This document shows positions 47,033 to 56,420 of a DNA stretch of 64,000 nucleotides, in pieces. The stretch lies in assembly GCA_018672315.1 (NCBI GenBank), contig CP076053.1, forward strand, positions 1,041,827-1,105,826, given 5' to 3'. Position 1 is the first letter of the stretch, and each line of letters starts with the position of its first letter. A program made the translations under genes and the position numbers. A model generated the notes under the pieces. It did not search any database. It was not told where the DNA came from and saw only the letters and a list, made by a program, of their open reading frames with translations. This DNA comes from Nocardioidaceae bacterium (lineage in GTDB: Bacteria > Actinomycetota > Actinomycetes > Propionibacteriales > Nocardioidaceae).

Positions 47033-48367
47033 ATGACGCCGTGGCAGGACCGCCGTGCCGCCGACCGCCTCGACGAGGCGATCGAGGCGATGCTCACCGG
47101 TCGCGACGCCGACGAGTCGTCCGCACGCAGGGTGCCCGCCTCCGAGCTCGCTGCCGCCGGCACGCTCCTCGCCGCGCGTCCGTCGATGGAGGAGCACGTC
47201 GCTCCGGACCCCGCGTATGCCTCCTCCCTGCGCATCCGTCTCGTCGCGGAGGCCGAGCGCCTGGCTGCCGAGCGCGCGGCCGTCGTGCCGACCGCGCGGA
47301 CGCAGACGGTGCGTACGGGTCCCGACCTGCAGCTCGCACGCCCCACGACCCGCCGGCCGCGCCTGGTCGCGGGGTTCACGGCTGCGGCGATCCTCGCCAC
47401 CACCGGTGCCGCCGCTGCCGTGGGCGCCCAGGGCGCGCTGCCCGGCGAGGCGCTCTACCCGGTCAAGCTCGGCGTCGAGCGTCTCTCGCTCGTCGGCGAC
47501 AGCCCGGCCGAGGCAGGACGCGAGCGGCTCGACCACGCCGCGACACGCCTCGCGGAGGCCGCCGAGCTGGTCGCCCGCAACGATCCCGGCGACGTCGAGC
47601 GCGCCGGTGAGGCCGTCAGCGACTTCTCGGCCCGCGCCACCCAGGGCGGGGCAGCGCTCCTCGCCGCCGACGTCGACGGGGAGGCCGGCGCCGCCCAGGA
47701 CGTCCGCGCGTTCGCCCGCGACGCCCGGCAGCAGCTGGTGACGCTGTCGGAGAACGCGGACGGCGACCTGTTCACGGCGCTGAAGACGGCCGCCGACACC
47801 GTGTACGTCCTCGACGCCCAGGTCGACGCCCTGTGTCCCACGTGCACCGGTGAGGCGCGTCCCTTGGCGCCGTTCGCCCAGGCGGTCGAGCAGGCCAGCC
47901 GGATCCTGATGGGGGTCTCCGGCGTGGACGTGACCGCCGAGGAGACCAGGCGCGAGGCCGCCGAGCGGATCGCCGCAGACACCCCGCGCGTCGAGGTCGA
48001 CGAGCGCGAAGGCCGCGCCGGCGCCCGCGGTGACCGTGGCGGATCACGGCCCGGCGACCGCGCGGACACCCCTCGTCAGCAGCAGCCCGCGCAAAGCCCC
48101 ACCGCCCCGTCACGTCCGCGCCTGCCCGCCGTCTCCGACCTCCCGCTCTCCGAGGTCCCCGTGGTCGGCTCGACGCTCGAGGAGGTCACCGACGTCGTGG
48201 AGAAGCAGGTCGTCCGCGAGGTCGAGAAGCAGGTCGGGACCCTCACCGACGATCTGGGCAAGCGCCTCGGTGACACCCTGGGCGGGCTGACCGGCGGCGG
48301 CAGCAGCCGAGAATCGGGCGGCTCAGGCGGCTCAGGCGGCACAGGCCTCGGCGGCCTCCTGCCCTGA
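47033..48367 (+). CDS. rsbN: RsbN-like anti-sigma factor, DUF5667 domain
   Basis: A 444-aa single-pass membrane protein. The cytoplasmic N-terminus (1-100) with WQDRRAADRLDEAIEAML would bind the sigma factor. A TM segment lies at about 108-130 (VAGFTAAAILATTGAAAAV). It is followed by the DUF5667 signature LPGEALYPVKLGVERL and helical repeats to about 310. The C-terminal 120 residues are Pro/Ser/Gly-rich, ending in Gly-Ser repeats. GGAG lies 8 nt before the ATG. It directly follows bldN but has its own BldN-like promoter, as rsbN does in Streptomyces venezuelae. It is longer than typical anti-sigma proteins, and the role of the external region is unknown. Confidence 0.8.
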   Translation: MTPWQDRRAADRLDEAIEAMLTGRDADESSARRVPASELAAAGTLLAARPSMEEHVAPDPAYASSLRIRLVAEAERLAAERAAVVPTARTQTVRTGPDLQLARPTTRRPRLVAGFTAAAILATTGAAAAVGAQGALPGEALYPVKLGVERLSLVGDSPAEAGRERLDHAATRLAEAAELVARNDPGDVERAGEAVSDFSARATQGGAALLAADVDGEAGAAQDVRAFARDARQQLVTLSENADGDLFTALKTAADTVYVLDAQVDALCPTCTGEARPLAPFAQAVEQASRILMGVSGVDVTAEETRREAAERIAADTPRVEVDEREGRAGARGDRGGSRPGDRADTPRQQQPAQSPTAPSRPRLPAVSDLPLSEVPVVGSTLEEVTDVVEKQVVREVEKQVGTLTDDLGKRLGDTLGGLTGGGSSRESGGSGGSGGTGLGGLLP

Positions 48368-48393
48368 CGGTCCCCCGCGGTCTCCCCCGCACC

Positions 48394-48491
48394 GCTCCCT
48401 GAACGCCCGCGTACGCGGGCAACTCCGGACCTACGCGGGCTCACAACCCCGCGCAGGCTCCGGACACCCGCGTACGCGGGCGTTCGGGAGC
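48394..48491. repeat. REP-like palindromic cluster between convergent genes
   Basis: A 16-bp perfect palindrome GCCCGCGTACGCGGGC (48405-48420), a second copy of its 14-bp core (48467-48480) and a half copy (48431-48440) occupy the 149-base gap between rsbN and the acyltransferase gene. Flanking GAACG/CGTTC and GCTCCC/GGGAGC sequences extend this into an inverted repeat of about 24 bp per arm. It is a likely bidirectional terminator or dispersed repeat. Confidence 0.8.
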
Positions 48492-48516
48492 CGGCAGTCC
48501 GGACCGGAGGGGCGGA

Positions 48517-49713
48517 TCAGCCGAAGACGGACGTGCGCTGCATCAACAGCGAGTAGAGCGTCTGCTGGATCGACTCCCGCACCTGGTCGGTCACGTTGAA
48601 CACGAGCATGGGGTCCTCGGCCGCGCGCGGCTCGAAGGAGTCCGTGCGGATGGGCTCGCCGAACTCGATGAGCCACTTCGACGGCAGCGGCACGAGCCCG
48701 AGGGGGCCGAGCAGCGGGAAGAGCGGCGTGATCGGCAGGTACGGCAGCCCCAACAGGCGCGCCAGCGACGGCAGGTTCGCCACGAGCGGGTAGATCTCCT
48801 CCGCACCCACGACCGAGACCGGCACGATGGGCACGCCGGTGCGGATCGCAGCGGCCACGAAGCCGCCGCGGCCGAACCGCTGCAGCTTGTAGCGCTCGGC
48901 GTACGGCTTGCCGATGCCCTTGAAGCCCTCGGGCCAGACACCGACCAGCTCGCCGCCACCGAGCATGCGCTCGGCGTCCTCGCTGCAGGCGAGGGTGGCA
49001 CCGCTCTTGCGAGCGAGCTCGCTGATCACGGGCAGCTGGAAGACGAGGTCCGCGCCGAGGGGACGCAGGAATCGTCCGGTCTCGTCGTGGATCGCGGCGC
49101 CGGTCATGACACCGTCGACGGGCACGGTGCCCGAGTGGTTCGACACGATCAGCGCGCCGCCCACCGAGGGGATGTTCTCCGCGCCGCGCACCTCGAGCCG
49201 GAACCACCGGTCCTTGATCGGGCGCAGCATGGCGAGGAAGAAGCGCTCGGTGATCTCGGGGTCGAAGCCGTACTCGTCGACGACGTACTCACCGGTCACG
49301 CGGCGGCGCAGGAACGCCAGCATCTCGGCCAGCCGCGGCTCCCAGTGATCACCGAACGTCTCGCGCGCGGCCGCGGTGGCCGCGTTGATCCACTCGACGA
49401 CCGGGATGCCTCGCGACGGCGACGCGGGGGTCGCGTCGAGCCGTGCGGCAGGAGCGTCCGAGGACTCGGCGACCTCCCGCGCTGCCGCCGGCTCGCCCCC
49501 GACGTCGGTCGTCGCGTCGGCGGTCGGCCGCTCGTCCACGCCCGACTGCGCGCCCTCGACGGTGTCCAGGTCGTCCTGAGCGGCATCGCGCCCGCTCACG
49601 CGAGGCGTGGCGCCGGGGGCCAGCCCCCGGGCTGCGGTGCTCGGTCGGGCGTTGCCGCTGCCACGCCCGGGGCGGCCCCGGGTGCCGATCGGGATGATGT
49701 CGGCGTCGCCCAT
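48517..49713 (-). CDS. PlsC-type lysophospholipid acyltransferase
   Basis: 1-acyl-glycerol-3-phosphate acyltransferase-like protein, 398 aa. The first 100 residues are low-complexity. The catalytic region reads IVSNHSGTVPVDGVM, an NH...D block with wider spacing than the textbook NHX4D, followed by VWPEGFKG (acceptor binding) and VPIVPVSVVG. The ATG at 49713 shares one base with the stop of the SDR gene. This acyltransferase-SDR pair recurs beside bldN/bldC-like genes in actinobacteria. It may modify membrane phospholipids; the exact acceptor is unknown. Confidence 0.87.
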   Translation of the reverse strand: MGDADIIPIGTRGRPGRGSGNARPSTAARGLAPGATPRVSGRDAAQDDLDTVEGAQSGVDERPTADATTDVGGEPAAAREVAESSDAPAARLDATPASPSRGIPVVEWINAATAAARETFGDHWEPRLAEMLAFLRRRVTGEYVVDEYGFDPEITERFFLAMLRPIKDRWFRLEVRGAENIPSVGGALIVSNHSGTVPVDGVMTGAAIHDETGRFLRPLGADLVFQLPVISELARKSGATLACSEDAERMLGGGELVGVWPEGFKGIGKPYAERYKLQRFGRGGFVAAAIRTGVPIVPVSVVGAEEIYPLVANLPSLARLLGLPYLPITPLFPLLGPLGLVPLPSKWLIEFGEPIRTDSFEPRAAEDPMLVFNVTDQVRESIQQTLYSLLMQRTSVFG

Positions 49714-50768
49714 CAGAGTCCCTTCTGCGTCAGCTCGGTGACCTCGGCGCCCCGTCCGGGCACCGCGCCCGGCACCGTGCCGGGCTCCGCCCGGGTGCCC
49801 AGGACGGCCTGGGTCGGTTTCGGCAGCCCCTGGCTGAGGCTGCGACCGAAGTCGGCCAGCGCCTCCTGCGTGGAGTAGTCGCACGTGAAGCCGAGGGTCT
49901 CCCGCATCGCGGTGGTGTCGAGACCACGCCCGCGGGAGAGGAAGGCGACGTGGTCGGCGCTGAAGTCCGAGGATCGCGACCTCGACAGCGACCCGAACGA
50001 CCCCACCGCGAAGGACGGCACCGGGACGCTCGGGCGGCCCAGGCGACGGATGGCCTGCGACAGCATGACGATGCCGTCGCCCGCGATGTTGAAGACGCCG
50101 GGCACGTCGGTCACGCACGCGTGCTGCATCGCGGCCAGCATGTCCGTCTCGTGAAGCAGCTGCAGCCGCGCGTCGAATCCGAGTACCGTCGGCACCACGG
50201 GGAGCCGGAAGTACGCCGACATCGGCGACTCCAGCGTCGGTCCCACCATGTGGGCCCCGCGCAGGACGGTGACGCGTACGTCGGGACGCCGCCGCGCGAA
50301 ACCGCGGACGTAGGACTCGACCTCGGCCATGTCCTTCGCGAACCCCGTGCGCGGCGGTCGTCGCGGCGCGATCGCCTCGGTGAACATGGCGGGGTCACGC
50401 GGTGAGGAGCCGTACACCGCGGCGTGCGACTTCAGCACGAAGTGCTTCATCGTCGCCGACCGCTGGCACGCCGCCATCAGCTGCATCGTGCCGATGACGT
50501 TGATCTCCTTCATCGAGGAGCGTCCACCGGCCGAGGTGGGGAGCACGCTGGCATGGACGACGGTGTCGACGTCCTCGCGGGCGATCACCTTGGCGATGAC
50601 CGGGTTGCGGATGTCGGCGCGTACGAACTGCATGCGCGCGATGTCACCGCGCGGCGGCACCACGTCCACGCCGACCACGCGGTCGACGTCGGGGCGCGTC
50701 GAGAGCGCGGTGGCGAAGCGCCGACCGAGCTCGCGCGACACCCCCGTGACCAGGACGACCCGACCCAA
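49713..50768 (-). CDS. NAD-dependent epimerase/dehydratase (extended SDR)
   Basis: Extended short-chain dehydrogenase of 351 aa. The N-terminal Rossmann motif is VLVTGVSRELGRRFA, where the third position of the usual TGxxGxxG is altered (TGVSRELG). DADIRNP-like cofactor contacts (FVRADIRNP), the catalytic serine/threonine region LKSHAAVYG and a downstream FAKDMAEVE lysine are present. The start is TTG 50768 with GCGGAG 7 nt upstream. Probably co-transcribed with the acyltransferase. Substrate unknown, perhaps a nucleotide sugar or lipid intermediate. Confidence 0.85.
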   Translation of the reverse strand: MGRVVLVTGVSRELGRRFATALSTRPDVDRVVGVDVVPPRGDIARMQFVRADIRNPVIAKVIAREDVDTVVHASVLPTSAGGRSSMKEINVIGTMQLMAACQRSATMKHFVLKSHAAVYGSSPRDPAMFTEAIAPRRPPRTGFAKDMAEVESYVRGFARRRPDVRVTVLRGAHMVGPTLESPMSAYFRLPVVPTVLGFDARLQLLHETDMLAAMQHACVTDVPGVFNIAGDGIVMLSQAIRRLGRPSVPVPSFAVGSFGSLSRSRSSDFSADHVAFLSRGRGLDTTAMRETLGFTCDYSTQEALADFGRSLSQGLPKPTQAVLGTRAEPGTVPGAVPGRGAEVTELTQKGL

Positions 50769-50799
50769 GAGACGCTCCGCTCAGCTGAGGATCAGTGGG

Positions 50800-50901
50800 T
50801 CACTTGCCGAGACGACGACGCTGCACGCGCGTCTTCTTCAGCAGCTTGCGGTGCTTCTTCTTGGCCATGCGCTTACGACGCTTCTTGATGACAGAACCCA
50901 T
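50800..50901 (-). CDS. Small ribosomal protein bS22 (AURKAIP1/COX24 domain)
   Basis: A 33-aa, extremely basic protein ([19 protein letters not shown]...RRLGK). It matches the actinobacterial 30S protein bS22 described in mycobacterial ribosomes and the COX24 domain. GGAGG lies 8 nt before ATG 50901. It is too short for most gene finders, but the sequence is unmistakable. It lies between the SDR gene and a BldC-like regulator, all on the same strand. Confidence 0.93.
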   Translation of the reverse strand: MGSVIKKRRKRMAKKKHRKLLKKTRVQRRRLGK

Positions 50902-51059
50902 GGGCGATTCCTCCGATGACGGCTGCGTACGCCGCGCGCCGCCCGGAGAGACCCCGGGCGACCGGTGCGGCAGGTCTGTGGCACACCGCGGTCGCGGGGT
51001 GCGAACGGCCACCCTATCCCGCGCCGGTCAGCGCCTGGAAATCGGACGAACCAGACAGC

Positions 51060-51326
51060 TCAACCGGCGTCGTAGAAGCGCTGGCGCAGGTAGTCGTCGA
51101 GGTCGCTGCGCGAGACGCGGAAGGACCGCCCGACGCGCACGGCGCGCAGCTCGCCCGCGTGGACCTGCCTGTACACGGTCATCTTGGAGACCCGCATGGC
51201 GGCCGCCACCTCGGCGATGGTGAGGAGGGAGGAGTCACTCTGACCCAGGGGACCCTCGGGACCCTCGGACTCGGCAGGCACCATGTCGGACCGCGCTTTC
51301 TGCGATTGTCGAGCAGCCTCGTCCAC
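51060..51326 (-). CDS. BldC-like MerR-type helix-turn-helix protein
   Basis: Small DNA-binding protein of 88 aa. The C-terminal 55 residues are a winged-helix excisionase/BldC-type domain: LLTIAEVAAAMRVSKMTVYRQV followed by GELRAVRVGRSFRVSRSDLDDYL. The N-terminal 30 residues are variable. The start is uncertain: GTG 51326, or the internal ATG 51284. Paralogues of BldC are typical beside the bldN region in Streptomyces. Targets unknown. Confidence 0.87.
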   Translation of the reverse strand: MDEAARQSQKARSDMVPAESEGPEGPLGQSDSSLLTIAEVAAAMRVSKMTVYRQVHAGELRAVRVGRSFRVSRSDLDDYLRQRFYDAG

Positions 51327-51474
51327 GACGTCCCCTGCCGTGCGTCCTCGGACTGCGTCGAACGAGACTGTAGGGGTCTCCTGGGGCTCATGGTGACGCA
51401 GTAGACGGAAGTGGTGACGGAATCGTTGCCTTACGACCCGGACGGCGGCGTGTCGTCTTGACCAGCGGGGAGAG

Positions 51475-52689
51475 TCAGTAGGCGGACGGGTCGAGCCCGT
51501 GCAGCGGGAACGCCGCCGTGCGGGTGCCGTGGATCGAGCGGTCCAACCACGTCTCGGGGTCGTACCCCTGGCTCCACGGCCGCCACGAGGGGTTGCGGCC
51601 GTCGGTCATGCGGAACGGCGTGGGGCGGCCCAGCCGCGTACGCACGTGCTCGCGCCAGTCCCCCGGCGTCGCGGTGGTCGGGTCCAGCGGTCGACCGGTC
51701 GCGATGGCCATGAGGTGGGTCCACGACCGGGGGACGACGCCGACGACCTCGTAGCCGCCGCCGCCGAGGGCGAGCCACTTGCCGTCCGCCACCTCGTGGG
51801 CGAGCTCGTGCAGGGCGAGGTAGGAGGCGCGCTGCCCGTCGACGGTGAGCGCCAGGTGCGCGAGCGGGTCCTCGACGTGGGAGTCGCAGCCGTGCTGGGT
51901 GACGAGCACCTGCGGTGCGAACTCCCGCAGGAGCGGGGGCACGACCGCGTGGAAGGCGCGCAGCCAGCCCGCGTCGGCGGTGCCGGGGGGGAGCGGCACG
52001 TTCACCGCCGAGCCGGCGGCGTCGGGCCCGCCGAGGTCCTGCGCGAAGCCGGTGCCCGGGAAGAGCACCTGGCCGGTCTCGTGCAGGGAGACGGTCAGCA
52101 CCCGCGGGTCGTCCCAGAACACCCGCTCCACACCGTCGCCGTGGTGCACGTCGACGTCGACGTACGCCACCCGCTCGACACCCTGCTCGAGCAGGGAGCG
52201 GATCGCGACGGCCGCGTCGTTGTAGACGCAGAAGCCGGAGGCGAGCCCCGGCATGGCGTGGTGCAGGCCGCCGGAGACGTTGACGGCGTGGTCGACCTCG
52301 CCGGACCACACACGGCGGGCAGCCTCGACCGAGGCACCCACCACGTGGGCCGACGCCTCGTGCATGCCGGCGAAGACGGGGTTGTCCGCGGTACCGAGAC
52401 CGAAGCCGAGGTCGCTGCGCGTGGGGTCCGCGGAGACGCGCTGGACCGCCTCGATCAGCGCACCCGAGTGCACGGTCGCGAGGAGGTCGTCCGTGGCCGG
52501 GGTCGCCCCGACGACCGGCAGCGCCGCGGTGTCCAGCACCCCGAGGTCCCGCGCGAGACGCACCGTGAGGTCGACACGGACGGGTGTCATCGGGTGGGAG
52601 GGACCGAAGTCGTAGTCGGTGAAGGACTCCTCGTGCACCACGCAGGCGCGGCAGGTGCGCTCCGAGGCGGTGACCCCCGGCTCCAGCAC
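51475..52689 (-). CDS. acuC: AcuC-type acetoin utilisation / class I deacetylase
   Basis: Zinc-dependent histone-deacetylase-fold protein of 404 aa. The tandem histidines in NVSGGLHHAMPG, the metal aspartate and histidine in VDVDVHHGDGVERVF, and LVTQHGCDSHVEDPL mark the active site. GGGGYEVVGVVPRSW closes it. AcuC deacetylates lysines such as that of acetyl-CoA synthetase. The C-terminal 90 residues are actinobacteria-specific. The GTG start is 3 nt from the proC stop, indicating one operon. Confidence 0.92.
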   Translation of the reverse strand: MLEPGVTASERTCRACVVHEESFTDYDFGPSHPMTPVRVDLTVRLARDLGVLDTAALPVVGATPATDDLLATVHSGALIEAVQRVSADPTRSDLGFGLGTADNPVFAGMHEASAHVVGASVEAARRVWSGEVDHAVNVSGGLHHAMPGLASGFCVYNDAAVAIRSLLEQGVERVAYVDVDVHHGDGVERVFWDDPRVLTVSLHETGQVLFPGTGFAQDLGGPDAAGSAVNVPLPPGTADAGWLRAFHAVVPPLLREFAPQVLVTQHGCDSHVEDPLAHLALTVDGQRASYLALHELAHEVADGKWLALGGGGYEVVGVVPRSWTHLMAIATGRPLDPTTATPGDWREHVRTRLGRPTPFRMTDGRNPSWRPWSQGYDPETWLDRSIHGTRTAAFPLHGLDPSAY

Positions 52690-52692
52690 GGG

Positions 52693-53526
52693 TCAGTTCT
52701 CCCCGGAGAGCGCGCGGGAACGGTCGCGTGCCGCCTCCATCGCGGTGAGGAAGGCGGCGCGCACCTTGTGGTCCTCGAGCTGGCGGACGGCGGCCGCGGT
52801 GGTGCCGCCGGGGGAGGTGACCTGCTCCCGCAGCACGGTCGGGTGCTCGCCGGTCTCGCGCAGCAGCGTCGCGGAGCCGAAGACCGTCTGCACCACCAGG
52901 TCGGTGGCGGTCGAGCGGGGCAGCCCGAGGTGCACACCGGCCTCGATCATCGACTCGACCACGAAGAAGATGTACGCCGGGCCGGACCCGCTGATGGCGG
53001 TCACGGCGTCCTGCTGCCGCTCGGGGACCCGCGCGACCTTGCCGGTGGTCGAGAGCAGCGAGGTGACCGTGTCGAGGTCGGCCTCGGTGCAGTGGGACCC
53101 GCGGCTGATCGTCGCCATGCCCTCGTCCACCAGCGCCGGGGTGTTGGGCATGACGCGCACGACCGAGACGCCGGTGGGCACGCGCTCCTCGACGTAGGCG
53201 GTGGTGATGCCGGCCGCGAGGCTGGCGAGCAGCTGCCCCTCGCGCAGCTCGATGGCGATGTCCTCGAGCACCTCTCCCATGTCCTGCGGCTTGACCACCA
53301 GCAGCACCACGTCGGCGCGGCGGGCGGCCTCGGCGTTGGAGACGACCTCGACCCCGTAGCGGTCGACGAGCTCGGCGGCCCGCTCCTCGCGCCGCTCGCC
53401 CACGACGAGCGTCTCGGGACGGCGGCCGGCGCGGATGAGGCCGGACAGCACGGTCTCCCCCATCACCCCCGCGCCGATGACGGCGACGGTGCGGGAGTCC
53501 TGCGCTGAGGTGGCGGGCGGTGTCAT
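52693..53526 (-). CDS. proC: Pyrroline-5-carboxylate reductase
   Basis: Last step of proline synthesis, reducing P5C with NAD(P)H; 277 aa. VAVIGAGVMGETVLSGLIRAG at about 14-34 is the cofactor loop. VVRVMPNTPALVDEG, ISGSGPAYIFF and the C-terminal EQVTSPGGTTAAAV signature are complete. CAGGA lies 7 nt before ATG 53526. A longer open frame runs back into the proline dehydrogenase gene and was rejected. Confidence 0.97.
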   Translation of the reverse strand: MTPPATSAQDSRTVAVIGAGVMGETVLSGLIRAGRRPETLVVGERREERAAELVDRYGVEVVSNAEAARRADVVLLVVKPQDMGEVLEDIAIELREGQLLASLAAGITTAYVEERVPTGVSVVRVMPNTPALVDEGMATISRGSHCTEADLDTVTSLLSTTGKVARVPERQQDAVTAISGSGPAYIFFVVESMIEAGVHLGLPRSTATDLVVQTVFGSATLLRETGEHPTVLREQVTSPGGTTAAAVRQLEDHKVRAAFLTAMEAARDRSRALSGEN

Positions 53527-53558
53527 CACGATTCCTGACTGCGGCGGACGGGAGGCGC

Positions 53559-54512
53559 TCAGTCGCGGGAGACCAGGGCGCGCAGGAACAGTGCCAGGTT
53601 CGCGGGGCGCTCCGCGAGTCGACGCACCAGGTAGCCGTACCAGGCCTCGCCGAAGGGCACGTACACGCGCACCTGCTCGCCCTGCGCGGCGAGCCGCTTC
53701 TGCTCCTCGGGGCGTACGCCGAGGAGCATCTGGATCTCGTAGGACTCCCGGCTGCGGCCCTCGCGATGAGCCAGCCGCTGGGCGATCTCGATCAGCCGCG
53801 GGTCGTGCGTGGCGACCATGGGGTAGCCGTCGCCCGTCATGAGGGTCTTCAGGCAGCGTACGTACGCCAGGTCGTTGTCGATGCCGGTCGCGTGACCGAT
53901 GCCGCCCTCGGGCTCGGCGTAGGCGCCCTTGCACAGGCGTACGCGTGAGGTCGAGGAGACCAGGCGCTGCAGGTCCTTCTCCGTGCGCTTGAGCTGGGAC
54001 TGCACCACGGCGCCGGTCTCCGGGAAGTCCTGGCGCAGGTCGCGGACGGCCTGCAGGGTGCGGTCGGTGGTGGTGTGGTCCTCCATGTCGATGGTGACCG
54101 TGGTGCCGGCGTTGCGGGCGGCACGGCAGACGCGGCGGGCGTTCTCCAGTGCCAGGTCATCACCCTGCTTCGTGCCCTCGCCCGAGCCGGTCAGCGCCTG
54201 ACCGATGGCGGACAGCTTGAGCGACACCTCGCACGTGGCCGCCAACCCGGCCTCACCGAGGGCGGCGAGCAGCTGCTCGTACACCGCGACGTTCTGCTCG
54301 GCGGTCTCGACGTCCTCCACGTCCTCGCCGAGGTAGTCGATCGTGACCAGCAGACCGGCGGCCGACAGCTCGCGGGCCGTCGCGACCGCGTCGGGCACGG
54401 TCTCGCCCGCGACGAAGCGGTCGACGAGCGCCTGCGTCGGCGGCAGCGTCTCGGTGAGCTTGCGCGCGGAGTCGCTGCGGGCGAGCAGGAGCAGGGGTTG
54501 ACGGAGCAGCAC
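53559..54512 (-). CDS. Proline dehydrogenase (monofunctional)
   Basis: FAD-dependent oxidation of proline to P5C; 317 aa, the single-domain type as in M. tuberculosis and Deinococcus, not the long PutA. Motifs are SLKLSAIGQAL, TIDMEDHTTTDRTL, RVRLCKGAYAEPEG, MVATHDPRLIEIA and EIQMLLGVRPEEQKRL. The C-terminal YGYLVRRLAERPANLALFLRAL is the FAD/substrate lid. It lies 32 nt upstream of proC on the same strand, so the genes for both directions of the proline-P5C step are adjacent. No P5C dehydrogenase gene is in view. Confidence 0.95.
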   Translation of the reverse strand: MLLRQPLLLLARSDSARKLTETLPPTQALVDRFVAGETVPDAVATARELSAAGLLVTIDYLGEDVEDVETAEQNVAVYEQLLAALGEAGLAATCEVSLKLSAIGQALTGSGEGTKQGDDLALENARRVCRAARNAGTTVTIDMEDHTTTDRTLQAVRDLRQDFPETGAVVQSQLKRTEKDLQRLVSSTSRVRLCKGAYAEPEGGIGHATGIDNDLAYVRCLKTLMTGDGYPMVATHDPRLIEIAQRLAHREGRSRESYEIQMLLGVRPEEQKRLAAQGEQVRVYVPFGEAWYGYLVRRLAERPANLALFLRALVSRD

Positions 54513-54552
54513 GGGGCCTCCCGGGGTCGGCTGGTGGGTCCGACCGTACGCC

Positions 54553-55428
54553 TCAGTGCGCGAGGCCCTCGGCGGGTCCGGGCGCCACCATGTGCTCGCG
54601 CGTGAACTCCAGCGACTCCTCCAGGTCCCGGATGGTCTCCCGACGGTCGGACCGGCGCGTGTTGATCTCCAGCACCACCGACCCGTCGAACCCCGATCCC
54701 GCCAGGTGGGCGAGGAACTCCTTGCAGGGCATGGCCCCGCGCCCGGGCACCAGGTGCTCGTCCTTGGGCGAGCCGAGGCCGTCGGTGAGGTGCACGTGGT
54801 GCAGCCGGGTGCCCAGGCGCAGCGCCATCTCCAAGGGGTCGGCCTGGGCGGTCGCGCAGTGGCTGAGGTCGACGGTCGTGTGGGCGTACGGCTGCTCGGA
54901 GGGGTCCCACCCCGGCGCGTACGCGTCGGCGGCGAGACCGACGCCCGAGCGCCAGGGATACATGTTCTCCACGGCGAACGCCAGACCGGTGGTGCGCTCG
55001 AGCCGGGCGATGCCGGCGACGAAGTCGCGGCCGTAGGACCGCTGCCACCGGAACGGCGGGTGCACGACCACGGTGCCCGCGCCGAGCTCGTGGGCCATCT
55101 CCGCGGAGCGCTCGAGCTTCTCCCACGGGTCGGTGCCCCAGACGCGCTGCGTGACGAGCAGGGTGGGCGCGTGCACGGCGACGACAGGGATCTCGTGGTA
55201 GTCGCTGAGGTGGCGGCAGGCGTCGGGGTCCTGGCTGGTCGGCTCGATGCTGACCATCACCTCGATGCCGTCGTACCCGACGCGTGCGCCGAGCTCGAAG
55301 GCCTCTGCCGTCGTCTGCGGGAACACCGACGCCGTCGACAGCGCCACCGGTACCGCCGGGGCCTCGCCCGGCGCCGGCACCTCGCCGTCGCCGGTCGGGC
55401 TCTCCCCGCGTCCGGCGGGGTCGGTCAC
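54553..55428 (-). CDS. Sugar phosphate isomerase/epimerase-type TIM barrel
   Basis: Xylose-isomerase-like TIM barrel protein of 291 aa. After a Pro/Gly-rich 28-residue leader, [31 protein letters not shown] opens the barrel. Metal-binding positions appear in [37 protein letters not shown] and VVLEINTR. The GTG start (55428) overlaps the Ppx/GppA stop by 4 nt. The substrate is unknown; endonuclease IV-like and inosose-related enzymes share the fold. This Ppx-isomerase-ProDH-ProC order is recurrent in actinobacteria. Confidence 0.87.
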   Translation of the reverse strand: MTDPAGRGESPTGDGEVPAPGEAPAVPVALSTASVFPQTTAEAFELGARVGYDGIEVMVSIEPTSQDPDACRHLSDYHEIPVVAVHAPTLLVTQRVWGTDPWEKLERSAEMAHELGAGTVVVHPPFRWQRSYGRDFVAGIARLERTTGLAFAVENMYPWRSGVGLAADAYAPGWDPSEQPYAHTTVDLSHCATAQADPLEMALRLGTRLHHVHLTDGLGSPKDEHLVPGRGAMPCKEFLAHLAGSGFDGSVVLEINTRRSDRRETIRDLEESLEFTREHMVAPGPAEGLAH

Positions 55429-56375
55429 GAGACGACGCTCAGGTGGTCCAGGCGTTCGAGGATGACGCCCTCGCGCAGCGCCCACGGGCACATCTCGAGC
55501 TGGTCGACCTCGTAGAGGTCACAGACCGCGTCGGCGACCAGCGCCCCGGCGAGCATCTGGTGGGCGCGGCTGGCCGAGACACCGGGCAGCTCGGCCACCT
55601 CGGCAGGGCTCATCGCGGCGAGCTTCGGGATCCAGGAGGTCAGCTCCGCAGCCGGGAGGACGCGGCGCACGTACGGGCCGTCGGCCGAGGGCGCCGCCCC
55701 GCAGATGCGCGCCAGCGACCGGAAGGTCTTCGACGTCGCGACGGCGTGGGTCGGGACGCCGTTGCTGCGCAGCACGCCGACGGTGTCGGCGACCGTGGTC
55801 CGCACGTGCTTGCGCAGCGCCCGCACCCGCTCGTCGTCGACGCCGGTGAGGCCCTCCAGGCCGGCGGGGAGGAAGTCGCGGGTGAGCCGTCCGGCTCCGA
55901 GCGGCACCGAGAGGGCCGCCTCGGGGGCCTCGGCGGACCCGGCGGCCAGCTCGAGGGAGCCACCGCCGATGTCGAAGACCGCCAGGCGGTGGGAGGACCA
56001 GCCGAACCAGCGGCGTACGGCCAGGAACGTCAGCCGCGCCTCGTCCTCGCCGGGGAGCACCGCGACCTCGATGCCGGTGCGCTCGCGCACCACGTCGAGC
56101 ACGTGCTGACCGTTGCCGGCCTCACGCACCGCCGACGTCGCGAAGGCGAGCGTCTCCTTGCAGCCCTTGTCGTCGGCGACGGCGAGCGCCTCGCCGACGA
56201 ACCCGGCCAGGGCATCGATGCCCACCTCGCTCAGGTCGCCGGCGGCGTCGAGGTGCTCGGCGAGCCGCAGCGGCGCCTTGTGGGAGTACGCCGGCACGGG
56301 CGCACCACCGGCCACCGCGTCGACCACCAGGAGGTGACCGGTGTTGGAGCCGATGTCGAGGACGCCCAGGCGCAT
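55425..56375 (-). CDS. Ppx/GppA family phosphatase
   Basis: Exopolyphosphatase/guanosine-pentaphosphatase family protein, 316 aa, the short actinobacterial form. The phosphate-binding loops of the actin-like fold are [17 protein letters not shown] at the start, [11 protein letters not shown], and [13 protein letters not shown]. Likely hydrolyses polyphosphate or (p)ppGpp. ATG 56375 lies 7 nt after a TAGCGT box without a ribosome site. First gene of the operon running to acuC. Confidence 0.92.
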   Translation of the reverse strand: MRLGVLDIGSNTGHLLVVDAVAGGAPVPAYSHKAPLRLAEHLDAAGDLSEVGIDALAGFVGEALAVADDKGCKETLAFATSAVREAGNGQHVLDVVRERTGIEVAVLPGEDEARLTFLAVRRWFGWSSHRLAVFDIGGGSLELAAGSAEAPEAALSVPLGAGRLTRDFLPAGLEGLTGVDDERVRALRKHVRTTVADTVGVLRSNGVPTHAVATSKTFRSLARICGAAPSADGPYVRRVLPAAELTSWIPKLAAMSPAEVAELPGVSASRAHQMLAGALVADAVCDLYEVDQLEMCPWALREGVILERLDHLSVVS

Positions 56376-56382
56376 GGGACCG

Positions 56383-56388
56383 ACGCTA
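56383..56388 (-). promoter_or_regulatory. -10 box for leaderless Ppx/GppA gene
   Basis: TAGCGT on the minus strand, 7 nt before ATG 56375. It is divergent from the TAGGGT box at 56408. Confidence 0.6.
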
Positions 56389-56407
56389 CCCGCCGTCGGC
56401 TGCTGCC

Positions 56408-56413
56408 TAGGGT
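56408..56413 (+). promoter_or_regulatory. -10 box for leaderless Cys-rich protein gene
   Basis: TAGGGT, 7 nt before GTG 56421. The two divergent -10 boxes are only 20 bp apart, so their -35 regions must overlap the opposite gene. Confidence 0.6.
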
Positions 56414-56420
56414 GGGACGC

